From Negadavirga shengliensis (GTDB lineage: Bacteria; Bacteroidota; Bacteroidia; Cytophagales; Cyclobacteriaceae), in the NCBI RefSeq assembly GCF_042652345.1, contig NZ_JBHSJJ010000017.1, positions 1-64,000 on the forward strand: 64,000 bases of DNA, in the 5' to 3' direction. Position numbers and translations under genes: made by a program. A model generated the notes under the pieces. That model did not search any database. It worked only from the letters and a program-made list of their open reading frames with translations, and was not told the origin of the DNA. This document shows positions 25,257 through 33,260 of this stretch, in pieces (positions within the stretch are counted from its first letter, which is position 1; every line of letters starts with the position of its first letter).

Positions 25257-26978
25257 TTATCCTTCGATCCACTTCTCCACTTCCTCTTTACTGGGATTGG
25301 GGGCATCGAGTTTTAGTTTTTTCCTTTTGCCACAGACATCATTGAAGAGTTTGTTGGGGTTTTGCGACTTGAGCTGTTCCAGGGTATGGATGTTCAGTTC
25401 CCTGATAGCAGGGATCAAGCCCGGATGGATACCCAATGCCTCAAAATCCCCGTCGCTGGCAATTTTAGCCTTTTTCTCCGGCTTCATCTGGGGGAAGAAA
25501 AGAACCTCCTGTATGGTACTTTTATTGGTGAGCAACATACATAGCCTGTCGATCCCGATACCCAGTCCTGCAGTGGGAGGCATGCCGTATTCCAAGGCAC
25601 GGAGGAAATCCTCATCCATGGCCATGGCCTCGTCATCACCCCTTTCCGCCAATTTCAATTGGTCCTCAAAACGCTCGCGTTGGTCCAGTGGATCATTCAG
25701 CTCCGTATAAGCATTGGCGATTTCCTTGCCATTGACAAACAACTCAAAACGTTCCACAAGCCCTTCTTTTTCCCGGTGTTTCTTTGCCAGGGGGGTCATC
25801 TCTATAGGATAATCGGTGATAAAAGTAGGCTGGATCAGGTGATCCTCAACCTTTTCTCCGAAGATTTCGTCGATGAGTTTGCCCCTTCCCATGGAGTCGT
25901 CCACTTCGATGCCAAGGTCGTCGCATACTTTCCTGATCGCGCTTTCGCCCATTTGGCTCACATCCACGCCGGCATATTCTTGGATGGCTTCATACATGGA
26001 CAACCTTCGGTAAGGTCCTGAAAATTCAATTTCATGTTCGCCTACCTTTGCGATAGTGGTGCCGAGTACCGCCCGGGCTGTTTTTTCCAAAAGGTCCTCT
26101 ACCATTTCCATCATCCAGACATAGTCCTTATAAGCCACATAGATTTCCATGGCGGTAAATTCAGGATTATGGGTACGGTCCATACCTTCGTTTCTGAACA
26201 TTTTACCGAACTCGTATACGCCTTCAAAACCGCCAACGATCAGCCTTTTAAGGTACAATTCGTTGGCAATCCTCAAATATAGGGGCATATCCAGCGCATT
26301 ATGGTGGGTCTGGAAAGGTTTGGCGGCCGCGCCTCCGTGGATCTGCTGCAGGATAGGCGTTTCCACTTCCAGCCAGCCATGGTCATCGAAATATCTTCTC
26401 ATGCTGGAGATGATCCTGGAGCGGGTGATAAAAGTCTCTTTCACTTCCGGATTGACCACCAAGTCCACATAACGCTGTCTGTAACGAAGTTCCGGATCCG
26501 TAAAACCGTCATAGACATTCCCGTCATCATCTCGTTTGACTATAGGCAGAGGTTTTACCGATTTGGAAAGTATGATCAATTCCTGCACGTGGAGAGATAT
26601 CTCACCGGTCTGGGTAGTGAAGATATAGCCTTTCACACCGATAAAATCACCTATCCCTAAAAGTTTTTTGAAAACCGTGTTGTATAACGTCTTATCTTCC
26701 CCTGGACAGATATCATCCCTGCGTACATAGATCTGAAGACGGCCGGTACTGTCCTGGAGCTCTGCAAAGCTGGCGGACCCCATGATTCTCCTGCTCATGA
26801 GCCTTCCGGCTATGGAGATACCCTTGTAATCGTTTTTCCGGTTTTCGTAGTTTCTATGGATGTCCTCAGCCGAGGCATTTACCGGAAAGGAAATGGCCGG
26901 ATAAGGGTTGATACCAAGGTTGATCAGGGCTTCCCTGTCTTTTCTTCTCTCTACTTCTTGTTCGTTGAGTAACTGCAT
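25257..26978 (-). CDS. lysS: Lysyl-tRNA synthetase (class II)
   Basis: 573 residues: N-terminal OB-fold anticodon-binding domain, then class II core with motif 2 'FRNEGMDRTHNPEFTAMEIY' and motif 3 'GLGIGIDRLCMLL'. After about residue 505 a 65-residue C-terminal extension ('LGIHPGLIPAIRELNIHTLE' and a lysine-rich stretch) is present, as in other Bacteroidota LysS enzymes. Only 11 bases separate it from the proline dehydrogenase stop, so the two are co-transcribed. Confidence 0.97.
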   Translation of the reverse strand: MQLLNEQEVERRKDREALINLGINPYPAISFPVNASAEDIHRNYENRKNDYKGISIAGRLMSRRIMGSASFAELQDSTGRLQIYVRRDDICPGEDKTLYNTVFKKLLGIGDFIGVKGYIFTTQTGEISLHVQELIILSKSVKPLPIVKRDDDGNVYDGFTDPELRYRQRYVDLVVNPEVKETFITRSRIISSMRRYFDDHGWLEVETPILQQIHGGAAAKPFQTHHNALDMPLYLRIANELYLKRLIVGGFEGVYEFGKMFRNEGMDRTHNPEFTAMEIYVAYKDYVWMMEMVEDLLEKTARAVLGTTIAKVGEHEIEFSGPYRRLSMYEAIQEYAGVDVSQMGESAIRKVCDDLGIEVDDSMGRGKLIDEIFGEKVEDHLIQPTFITDYPIEMTPLAKKHREKEGLVERFELFVNGKEIANAYTELNDPLDQRERFEDQLKLAERGDDEAMAMDEDFLRALEYGMPPTAGLGIGIDRLCMLLTNKSTIQEVLFFPQMKPEKKAKIASDGDFEALGIHPGLIPAIRELNIHTLEQLKSQNPNKLFNDVCGKRKKLKLDAPNPSKEEVEKWIEG

Positions 26979-26989
26979 GGATTGAATCG

Positions 26990-28192
26990 TTATGCTATTT
27001 TTGGAAGTTTCGGCAGGTGCTTTCGCCTGCGTATTTCTTGTTTTATCAGTTGGAGCTCACGGCTGCTTTGGCCTGATATGCCGGAATTTTCTTCAGCCCG
27101 GCGGGACAGATAGGGCAATACTTCTTCTACCGGCCCGTAAGGGAGGTACTTGACCACGTTATAGCCTGCTTTGGCAAGGTTAAAGGAAATATGATCGCTC
27201 ATGCCATAAAGCTGGGCGAAGTACACCCTTTCATCGGAGCGCTTCATGCCATGGAGGTCTACGAGTTCTGAAAGTACCAGATTGCTGAGCTCATTGTGCG
27301 TGCCACTGATAAGGTGGACCCGCTGCTTGTTGTTGACACAAAACTGTAATGCCTTGTCATAATCCCGGTCCGTGTCGCGTTTCAGTTCATGGACAGGGCT
27401 TTTGTATCCCAGTTTTTCTGCACGCTCCCTTTCTTTTTCCAAATAAGCTCCCCTTACCAGTTTCACGCCCAGAAAATATCCTTTGGCTACGGCATCGTGG
27501 TGTGCGTCTTTTAACCTTCTGAGCATGTCGTGCCGGTACATCTGAAAGGTATTGAACACAATGGCTGTTTTTTGGTTAAACCTCTGCATGGCTTCGAATA
27601 CCATCCCATCCACCACATCCTGAAACCAGCTCTCTTCCCCGTCCACCATGATCCGGACATCAGCATTGAAAGCTGTTTCACAAAGCCCCATTACTCGGGC
27701 CCTTGCCAGATCAAATCGCTTGCTTTCTGATTCGGACAAGGTTTTACCGGCTTGTTTTTTTGCCAGAATATCCGTGTCTGCTATGCCTGATATTTTAAAG
27801 ACCGTGAACGGGAGGTTTTTTCTACCCTTAGAGGCCGCTATTGTTCTCAACAGTTCTTCTTTGGTGTTTTCAAAGCTGTCTTCATCTTTTTTCCCCTCCA
27901 CGGAATAATCCAGGATGGCATCAACACCATACTTGGCGAGAAGTACGACAACCGGCTCACAGGCGTCAATGTTTTCCCCACCGCAAAACTGGCTGAACAC
28001 CGTTTTTTTGATCGTATTTCTGATGGGCAATCCCAGCTTGAACCCAAGGCGGGCTATGCCTATGCCCAGTTTCACCAACAATGGATAATGCATCAATCCG
28101 AAGATATGGTACATTTTTTTCAGTTCCTTGTCGGTCTTGTGGGCAAAAGCCGCCTGCAGGTTTTCAAAAGAAACGTTGGGTTTGGTCTCCAT
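26990..28192 (-). CDS. putA: Proline dehydrogenase
   Basis: 400 residues from the ATG at 28192 (the frame extends ten codons upstream). 'KYGVDAILDYSVEGKKD', 'MVDGEESWFQD', 'IVFNTFQMYRHDMLRRLKDA', 'GVKLVRGAYLEKERERAEKLG' and 'NVVKYLPYGPVEEVLPYLSRR' trace the FAD-binding TIM barrel with the RRxxEN-type C-terminal motif (SRRAEENSG). It is monofunctional: no P5C dehydrogenase domain. It oxidises proline to pyrroline-5-carboxylate. lysS follows in the same unit. The symbol is by family convention; monofunctional enzymes are also called prodh. Confidence 0.92.
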   Translation of the reverse strand: METKPNVSFENLQAAFAHKTDKELKKMYHIFGLMHYPLLVKLGIGIARLGFKLGLPIRNTIKKTVFSQFCGGENIDACEPVVVLLAKYGVDAILDYSVEGKKDEDSFENTKEELLRTIAASKGRKNLPFTVFKISGIADTDILAKKQAGKTLSESESKRFDLARARVMGLCETAFNADVRIMVDGEESWFQDVVDGMVFEAMQRFNQKTAIVFNTFQMYRHDMLRRLKDAHHDAVAKGYFLGVKLVRGAYLEKERERAEKLGYKSPVHELKRDTDRDYDKALQFCVNNKQRVHLISGTHNELSNLVLSELVDLHGMKRSDERVYFAQLYGMSDHISFNLAKAGYNVVKYLPYGPVEEVLPYLSRRAEENSGISGQSSRELQLIKQEIRRRKHLPKLPKIA

Positions 28193-28210
28193 GAGGTTGA
28201 AATCAAGGTG

Positions 28211-28218
28211 CAAATATA
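28211..28218 (-). promoter_or_regulatory. -7 box of the proline dehydrogenase-lysS unit
   Basis: TATATTTG on the minus strand is an exact TAnnTTTG, 18 bases before the ATG at 28192. The -33 TTTG is not evident. Confidence 0.45.
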
Positions 28219-28341
28219 TCAAAAAAACAGGTGTTTTCGTGGTTTTGTTCTTGGATTTAGATAGAGTTCATTTGATTTTGCAAGACGGGCGGAGGGGGAT
28301 TTGAGTTATGATCCTTATTTTTACATGAAAATGGAATCATT

Positions 28342-28458
28342 ATGGACAGTGTCTTCAAAAAATTAAACTACAAGGATCAGCCTGTCGTCCTGATTGTCAA
28401 TTCTCCCGAGTCGTTCATTCCGAATATGAGAAGTATGGATGCCTTCACGGATATAAAA
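28342..28458 (+). pseudogene. Truncated N-terminus of a small Bacteroidota protein
   Basis: About 38 codons, 'MDSVFKKLNYKDQPVVLIVN' then 'SPESFIPNM', resemble the start of a small conserved Bacteroidota protein I know only as hypothetical (pattern: FKKLN-K----V-NAPESF). After 'AFTDI' homology ends, and the frame continues into GC-rich palindromic repeat sequence, ending at 28560. The product is very likely non-functional. Confidence 0.5.
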
Positions 28459-28650
28459 GGAAGTTGTCCCGCGCCCGGATGGCGCTCGGTTGTCGTGGTT
28501 GTCGGTCCCGCTGAGCGGGACTGTGGTCAAAGCGGTGTGCGTCTGCCCAACGGACCCTGACAACAATGACAACAGGGCCGGCTTGCCGGGCCCGTGACAA
28601 CAGCTCTGCCCCGGCAGGGCGGACAACAATATGGAACGGAAACGTCACAT
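28459..28650. repeat. GC-rich palindromes spaced by GACAACA
   Basis: Within 28500-28640 there are at least three dyads: GGTCCCGCTGAGCGGGAC, GGGCCGGCTTGCCGGGCCC and GCTCTGCCCCGGCAGGGC. Those in the second half are separated by copies of GACAACA/TGACAACA. GC content is far above the flanks. The block sits exactly where the upstream gene is broken off. Confidence 0.65.
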
Positions 28651-28687
28651 AGGTCACACAGGCGCTCACCGGCACAATCAGTTTGGT

Positions 28688-28910
28688 TTACTCAAATCTT
28701 ACAATCATGTACCTGAAGTGATCCTCATCAAAACAGATAATTACCCGAATCGGATTCTATCAAGCGGGTATAGGCAGGGTTTACCGAAATGAAATCATTG
28801 GCTTTGAAGCTGATTTCCTCGATGATTTTGGGCTTCAAATTATTGCTGTTTTTCATCTTGCCACAGCCTGTCAGAAGCAGTACCATGCATACGCAAAAAT
28901 ATTTTCCCAT
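28688..28910 (-). pseudogene. DUF4221 lipoprotein gene with a ~300-codon internal deletion
   Basis: From the ATG at 28910 the frame gives a lipoprotein signal ('VCMVLLLTGCGKMKN') and 'SVNPAYTRLIESDSGNYLF', aligning with residues 1-61 of the DUF4221 protein at 5558-6700. Immediately after this, in another frame, comes 'FDEDHFRYMIVRFE' and a stop, which aligns with the last residues of the same protein (FDENHFRYRLVRF). The junction lies in an AAAA run at 28730-28733. About 305 codons are missing and the frame is broken. Confidence 0.8.
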
Positions 28911-29093
28911 AACACAGGATCTTGGAAGTGTGATTAAAGATAAATAAAAAAACAATAAAACAAAAAAAGTTAGTTGATGGCTCAAATTCGTGCCCCCGGC
29001 TGTTCAAAGAAGGCGTTGCTGTATGTTTTTGTTTTGAAAAAGCAGCCGATCTCTCCCATTTCCAAATAAATTTAAAGAAAAACCAGTGAACTG

Positions 29094-29124
29094 TTTGATT
29101 TTTAAGATAGGTCATTTAAATTTG
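29094..29124 (+). promoter_or_regulatory. Promoter of the aromatic amino acid operon
   Basis: TTTG (29094-29097), exactly 19 bases, TAAATTTG (29117-29124): a perfect match to the Bacteroidota TTTG/TAnnTTTG promoter. Transcription should begin around 29129-29132, at or beside the ATG of the leader peptide. Confidence 0.8.
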
Positions 29125-29128
29125 GGTC

Positions 29129-29224
29129 ATGAAAAGAATCGCAGCTACATATTTTAGCTTTTTTTACTTTTATTTTCGTCCCCAAGGTCGAATCGGAGCT
29201 GCGTATTGTCTTGTGAAAAAATAA
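29129..29224 (+). CDS. Phe/Tyr-rich leader peptide of the aromatic operon
   Basis: 31 codons, ATG 29129 to TAA 29222-29224. Residues 8-16 read YFSFFYFYF: eight aromatic residues in nine. The rest is ordinary (start MKRIAAT, end CLVKK). The position between a perfect promoter and a terminator in front of the first aromatic gene is the layout of an attenuation leader such as the enterobacterial pheA leader. Slow decoding at codons 29150-29176 when charged tRNA-Phe or tRNA-Tyr is short would park the ribosome over helix strand 1 (29140-29146). The peptide itself probably has no function beyond that. Confidence 0.85.
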   Translation: MKRIAATYFSFFYFYFRPQGRIGAAYCLVKK

Positions 29225-29260
29225 ACTAAAAGATAAACATACCAAAGGGCCCGGTTCGAC
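29140..29260 (+). promoter_or_regulatory. Attenuator helices 1:2 and 2:3
   Basis: Strand 1, CGCAGCT (29140-29146), pairs with AGCTGCG (29197-29203), giving the 1:2 helix. The adjoining GTCGAATCGG (29187-29196) pairs over ten positions with CCGGTTCGAC (29251-29260), the left arm of the terminator, giving the 2:3 antiterminator (one G-U). The two pairings cannot coexist with the terminator in the same way: 1:2 plus 3:4 stops transcription, 2:3 allows it. Confidence 0.75.
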
Positions 29261-29277
29261 AAGAACCGGGCTTTTTT
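29249..29277 (+). terminator. Attenuator terminator (helix 3:4) before the DAHP synthase gene
   Basis: GCCCGGTTC-GACAA-GAACCGGGC is a perfect nine-pair stem followed by TTTTTT. It ends 20 bases before ATG 29297, so it can only act as a regulated terminator for the operon's structural genes. Confidence 0.88.
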
Positions 29278-29296
29278 ATTTAACTGTAAATTTAAA

Positions 29297-30403
29297 ATGA
29301 AAGATCACTTACAAACGAAAGATTGGGGATTAGGCCTGGAAAAAGAGCACCTGATCATCGCGGGTCCCTGCAGTGCGGAGACTCCCGAACAAGTAGAGAA
29401 AGTGTGCCAGGACATGTTGGCCGCCAATGCCGTACCTGATATTTTCAGGGCAGGAATTTGGAAACCAAGGACCAGACCCGGCAGTTTCGAAGGTATTGGT
29501 GAAGATGGCCTCAAGTGGATGGAAATCGTGCGCCATCACCTGAATATCCCCATCACCACCGAAGTGGGGAACACTGCCCATGTGGAAATGGCGCTGAAAC
29601 ATGGCGTGGATGTGCTTTGGATCGGTGCCAGGACTACTGTAAACCCCTTCGCCGTGCAGGAGATTGCCGAGGCGCTGAGGGGAGTAGATATTCCTGTTAT
29701 GGTGAAAAACCCGATGAACCCTGACCTGGAACTTTGGATAGGAGCGCTGGAAAGGATGCACGCCGTAGGTATCGAGAAGCTGGCAGCCATTCACAGAGGA
29801 TTCAGCGATGCTTATGACAAGAAATTCAGAAACAAACCCAACTGGTCCATGCCCATCCACCTGAAGAGGATATGGAAAGGGATGCAGGTCATCAATGATC
29901 CCAGCCATATAGTCGGTAACAGGGCAGGTATTTTAGAAACTGCTCAGCGGGCCATCAATTTCGGTTTGGACGGACTGATGATCGAAACGCACCATGATCC
30001 TGACAACGCTTGGAGCGATGCCAAGCAGCAGGTGACACCCAAGCAGCTTAAGGACATCCTGGACAGTATCGATTTCAAGCACCCATTGCAGACCGAACAC
30101 CCTTCAGAAAAACTGCAGGATCTCAGGAACGCGGTAGATCACCTGGATGATCAGCTTTTGGATCTTTTGTCCGAAAGGTTTTCCATTATCGACCAGATCG
30201 GTGCCCATAAGAGAGAGCACAACCTGACCGTTTTTCAAGCAGACCGATGGAAACAGGTGATGGATTCCAGAACACAAAAAGGCATAGCCAAAAACCTCAG
30301 CGAGAAATTCATGAAGGAGTTGCTTTATTGCATTCACGAAGAGTCGGTTAAAAGACAGGAGAAAAAGCTGAGGGAAGAAGTGCCCACGAAAAAGACGATT
30401 TAA
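29297..30403 (+). CDS. aroF: DAHP synthase fused to chorismate mutase
   Basis: 368 residues. Residues 1-265: class I-beta 3-deoxy-7-phosphoheptulonate synthase (GPCSAETPEQVEK, 'FRAGIWKPRTRPGSFEGIGE', 'LIETHHDPDNAWSDA'). Residues about 275-355: AroQ-type chorismate mutase helix bundle ('LRNAVDHLDDQLLDLLSERF', 'QADRWKQVMDSR'). The fusion links the first and the branch-point reactions of Phe/Tyr synthesis and is typical of Bacteroidota. First structural gene behind the attenuator. The symbol is by function; aroG/aroA(G) are also used. Confidence 0.95.
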   Translation: MKDHLQTKDWGLGLEKEHLIIAGPCSAETPEQVEKVCQDMLAANAVPDIFRAGIWKPRTRPGSFEGIGEDGLKWMEIVRHHLNIPITTEVGNTAHVEMALKHGVDVLWIGARTTVNPFAVQEIAEALRGVDIPVMVKNPMNPDLELWIGALERMHAVGIEKLAAIHRGFSDAYDKKFRNKPNWSMPIHLKRIWKGMQVINDPSHIVGNRAGILETAQRAINFGLDGLMIETHHDPDNAWSDAKQQVTPKQLKDILDSIDFKHPLQTEHPSEKLQDLRNAVDHLDDQLLDLLSERFSIIDQIGAHKREHNLTVFQADRWKQVMDSRTQKGIAKNLSEKFMKELLYCIHEESVKRQEKKLREEVPTKKTI

Positions 30404-30438
30404 AGCTTTAAATATTATCTTTACCAAAAAAACCAACT

Positions 30439-31476
30439 TTGGAGACGATTATATTTTCTGCCAACATCGGGCAAGACCTACAACGCTATCTGGCAACAAA
30501 GAAATACTCAAAGCTCGGGCTGATTATGGACAGCCATACCGCCAGGGATTGTTATCCTTTGGTCGCTGACCATCTTCCTGAGCACCTGGGTCATTCTTTT
30601 CCAGCGGGTGAAGTCCATAAAAACCTGAATACCTGTCAGGAGATCTGGCAGTGGATGACAGAAAGCGGATTTGACCGGAAAGCGTTGGTTATCAACTTAG
30701 GAGGGGGTGTGACCGGGGATATGGGTGGATTCTGCGCCAGCACTTATAAACGGGGCATCCGTTTCATCAATATCCCCACCACGCTTCTTTCCCAGGTGGA
30801 TGCCAGTGTGGGCGGAAAACTTGGAGTTGACTTTAATGGCTTCAAAAACCACATTGGGGTATTCAATGAACCGGAAGGCGTGATCATCAGTGAAGCCTTT
30901 CTGAAAACACTTCCGGAGGCGGAACTGAGATCGGGGTATGCCGAGATCATTAAGCACGGCCTTATCCGTAACGAGAATTATTTCAACAGCCTGAAAACGG
31001 AAAACTGGCAGCAGCAACCCTGGAAAGACATTATAGAAGTCTCTGTGGGGATAAAAAGAGACGTGGTAGACAAGGATCCCAAGGAAGATGGCTTGCGGAA
31101 AATCCTGAATTTTGGCCACACGATAGGGCATGCCATCGAGTCTTATTTTCTGGATACCCCGTACCATCTATTGCATGGAGAGGCGATTGCCATCGGTATG
31201 GTGGCTGAAGCCTACTTATCACACCGCTTTCTGAGGATGCCCAAAACGGATTTGGACACCATCCAGCAAAAATTACTGGCTGTGTTTGGCAAGGTTTCTA
31301 TTCCCGAAAAAGACTTTGGCCCCATTATCGAGCTTTGCTTTCAGGACAAGAAAAATGAAGGCAACGTGCTGAATTTTTCCCTGCTGAGAAGAATCGGGGA
31401 ATGCGATTACAATATTGCTGTAGGAAGGGAGGAGATCATTCAGTCACTGAACTTTTATAATGGGATTGAAGTATAA
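30439..31476 (+). CDS. aroB: 3-dehydroquinate synthase
   Basis: 345 residues. Starts with TTG (30439); the first ATG would remove 29 residues of the N-terminal domain. 'LVINLGGGVTGDMGGFCAST' binds NAD; 'TTLLSQVDASVGGKLGVDF' and 'LNFGHTIGHAIESYF' carry catalytic and zinc-binding residues. Second step of the shikimate pathway. It lies 35 bases behind the DAHP synthase gene; TATCTTTA at about 30416 is one base off a -7 box. Confidence 0.94.
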   Translation: METIIFSANIGQDLQRYLATKKYSKLGLIMDSHTARDCYPLVADHLPEHLGHSFPAGEVHKNLNTCQEIWQWMTESGFDRKALVINLGGGVTGDMGGFCASTYKRGIRFINIPTTLLSQVDASVGGKLGVDFNGFKNHIGVFNEPEGVIISEAFLKTLPEAELRSGYAEIIKHGLIRNENYFNSLKTENWQQQPWKDIIEVSVGIKRDVVDKDPKEDGLRKILNFGHTIGHAIESYFLDTPYHLLHGEAIAIGMVAEAYLSHRFLRMPKTDLDTIQQKLLAVFGKVSIPEKDFGPIIELCFQDKKNEGNVLNFSLLRRIGECDYNIAVGREEIIQSLNFYNGIEV

Positions 31477-31588
31477 TAAACCCGCGGGATATTTGATCAG
31501 GCCTTTCTTTCCCGTCCGGTCTGAATCCAACCACGGTGGAGAGAACCCCCACAAATAATCCAGTAATCCAGAAGAAACCTTAATTTCG

Positions 31589-32797
31589 ATGAAAACAATA
31601 GAATTGCCCCTAAAAGGTGGTTTTGGAAAGGTAACCATACCCCTGCCATCTTCAAAGAGCGAAAGCAACAGGGTTTTGATCATAGATGCCCTCACCAAGG
31701 GAGAAAACAAGCTTTCCAATTTGGCGGAGGCCAGGGACACGCAGACCATGATCAGGTTGTTGCGGGAAGACCCTGACACTTACGATGTGTTGGACGCGGG
31801 TACCACGATGAGGTTTTTGACGGCTTATGCGGCATTGACAGGGAAAACCAAAATACTTACGGGAACACCGCGCATGTGCGAACGCCCCATCGGGATCCTG
31901 GTAGATGCCCTGCGTGCAATAGGGGCAGAGGTAGCCTATTTGAAAAATGAAGGTTTTCCTCCTTTGCAAACCAGGGGTTTTGACAGACAGCTCACCCATA
32001 AGGTGAAAATCAGGGGTGATGTCAGCAGCCAATATATCTCCGCATTGCTGATGAATGCGCCTTTGCTGCCCCAGGGACTTAATCTGGAACTTACCGGAAA
32101 AGTGGGATCCAGAACCTATATAGAGATGACCCTGGAGCTGATGAAAACATTCGGGATTCATTATGAATTTGAGGAGAATGTCATCAAAATCGCCCCTCAG
32201 GAGTATATCCCGACGGAATTTGCCGTGGAGAGTGATTGGTCAGGGGCCAGTTATTGGTTCAGTCTGTTGGCCTGTGCCGGGACGGGTGAATTGTTCCTTA
32301 AGGGCTTAAAAGCAAACAGTTTGCAGGGGGACTCCAAGATCGTCGAGATCATGGACAAGTTGGGCGTGGATTCCAGTTTTGAAAATGACGGTATACGTCT
32401 GAGGAAAAAAGCTGTTTCCGGGCTGGAAGGCTTTGATTTTACCCATTGTCCGGACCTGGCACAGACGGTGGCTGTTACTTGCGCCCTATTGGGCCAATCC
32501 AGTGAATTTACCGGACTGGAAAGCCTGAGGATCAAGGAAACTGACAGAATATATGCCCTGCAGCAGGAATTGGCTAAGATAGGGGCGAAACTGGAAGAAG
32601 GCGAAAATGGGGTTTTCAGGCTGATCCCGGCCGCGGCTATTCCGGAAAAAGTACGGATCCACACTTATGATGACCATAGGATGGCCATGGCGTTTATGCC
32701 ACTTATGACCAGGACAACCGTGGTGATCGAGGAACCTGAGGTGGTGAACAAATCTTACCCGAGTTTCTGGAAACATTGCGGGCTGCTGTCCACCTGA
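31589..32797 (+). CDS. aroA: 5-enolpyruvylshikimate-3-phosphate synthase
   Basis: 402 residues, on the short side for EPSP synthases but complete. 'PLPSSKSESNRVLIIDAL' binds PEP/S3P, followed by 'DAGTTMRFLTAYAAL', 'GTPRMCERPIGILVDALRAI', 'DVSSQYISALLMNAPLL' and 'RIKETDRIYALQQEL'. The usual LxGD-R after the TxR loop is present in the variant TGTPRMCERP. Sixth step of the pathway. It follows aroB after 112 bases. Confidence 0.94.
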   Translation: MKTIELPLKGGFGKVTIPLPSSKSESNRVLIIDALTKGENKLSNLAEARDTQTMIRLLREDPDTYDVLDAGTTMRFLTAYAALTGKTKILTGTPRMCERPIGILVDALRAIGAEVAYLKNEGFPPLQTRGFDRQLTHKVKIRGDVSSQYISALLMNAPLLPQGLNLELTGKVGSRTYIEMTLELMKTFGIHYEFEENVIKIAPQEYIPTEFAVESDWSGASYWFSLLACAGTGELFLKGLKANSLQGDSKIVEIMDKLGVDSSFENDGIRLRKKAVSGLEGFDFTHCPDLAQTVAVTCALLGQSSEFTGLESLRIKETDRIYALQQELAKIGAKLEEGENGVFRLIPAAAIPEKVRIHTYDDHRMAMAFMPLMTRTTVVIEEPEVVNKSYPSFWKHCGLLST

Positions 32798-32846
32798 AAC
32801 CTTGCCTGTATAGATATTATTGATTTAGCTTGTTATATAAGGGTTT

Positions 32847-33215
32847 ATGAAAGGGCTGTATACCATTGTCCTGTTGATGTTTTCAAATGCCTTTATGACC
32901 ATGGCTTGGTACGGACATTTGAAGTTCAAGGAATTGAAATGGTTTGAAAACCTGGGATTATTGGCCATTGTACTGATCAGTTGGGGGATCGCCTTGTTTG
33001 AATATTTTTTTCAGGTTCCTGCAAACCGGATCGGGTTTAAGGAAAACGGCGGGCCGTTTTCTCTGGTGGAACTGAAGGTGTTACAGGAAGTGATCACGTT
33101 GGTGGTTTTTATGCTGTTTACCTTTCTTTTCTTTAAAAATGAGTCGTTCAGATGGAACCACATGGTCGGCTTCATGTTTCTTGTGGGGGCGGTATATTTC
33201 ATCTTTAAGAAGTAA
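32847..33215 (+). CDS. DUF486 family small membrane protein
   Basis: 122 residues with four hydrophobic helices. 'NAFMTMAWYGHLKF', 'SWGIALFEYFFQVPANRIGF' and 'LKVLQEVITLVVFMLFTFLF' are the DUF486 (DMT-like) signature. Inner membrane; function unknown, and the fold is that of half a drug/metabolite transporter. It stands between aroA and the prephenate dehydratase gene on the same strand, with short gaps (49 and 45 bases), so it is probably co-transcribed. Confidence 0.9.
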   Translation: MKGLYTIVLLMFSNAFMTMAWYGHLKFKELKWFENLGLLAIVLISWGIALFEYFFQVPANRIGFKENGGPFSLVELKVLQEVITLVVFMLFTFLFFKNESFRWNHMVGFMFLVGAVYFIFKK

Positions 33216-33260
33216 TTTTGTCATAAAACGAATTATTGACCATCCGAAATCATATACAAC

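Noticed and set aside
28459..28650. Insertion sequence or transposase remnant at the palindrome block
   Set aside because: No transposase frame, terminal inverted repeats or target duplication could be seen. Only short dyads are present.
29249..29277. Ordinary terminator of an upstream gene
   Set aside because: The upstream segment on the plus strand holds only the leader peptide, and the hairpin has a perfect alternative pairing. It fits an attenuator much better than a gene-end terminator.
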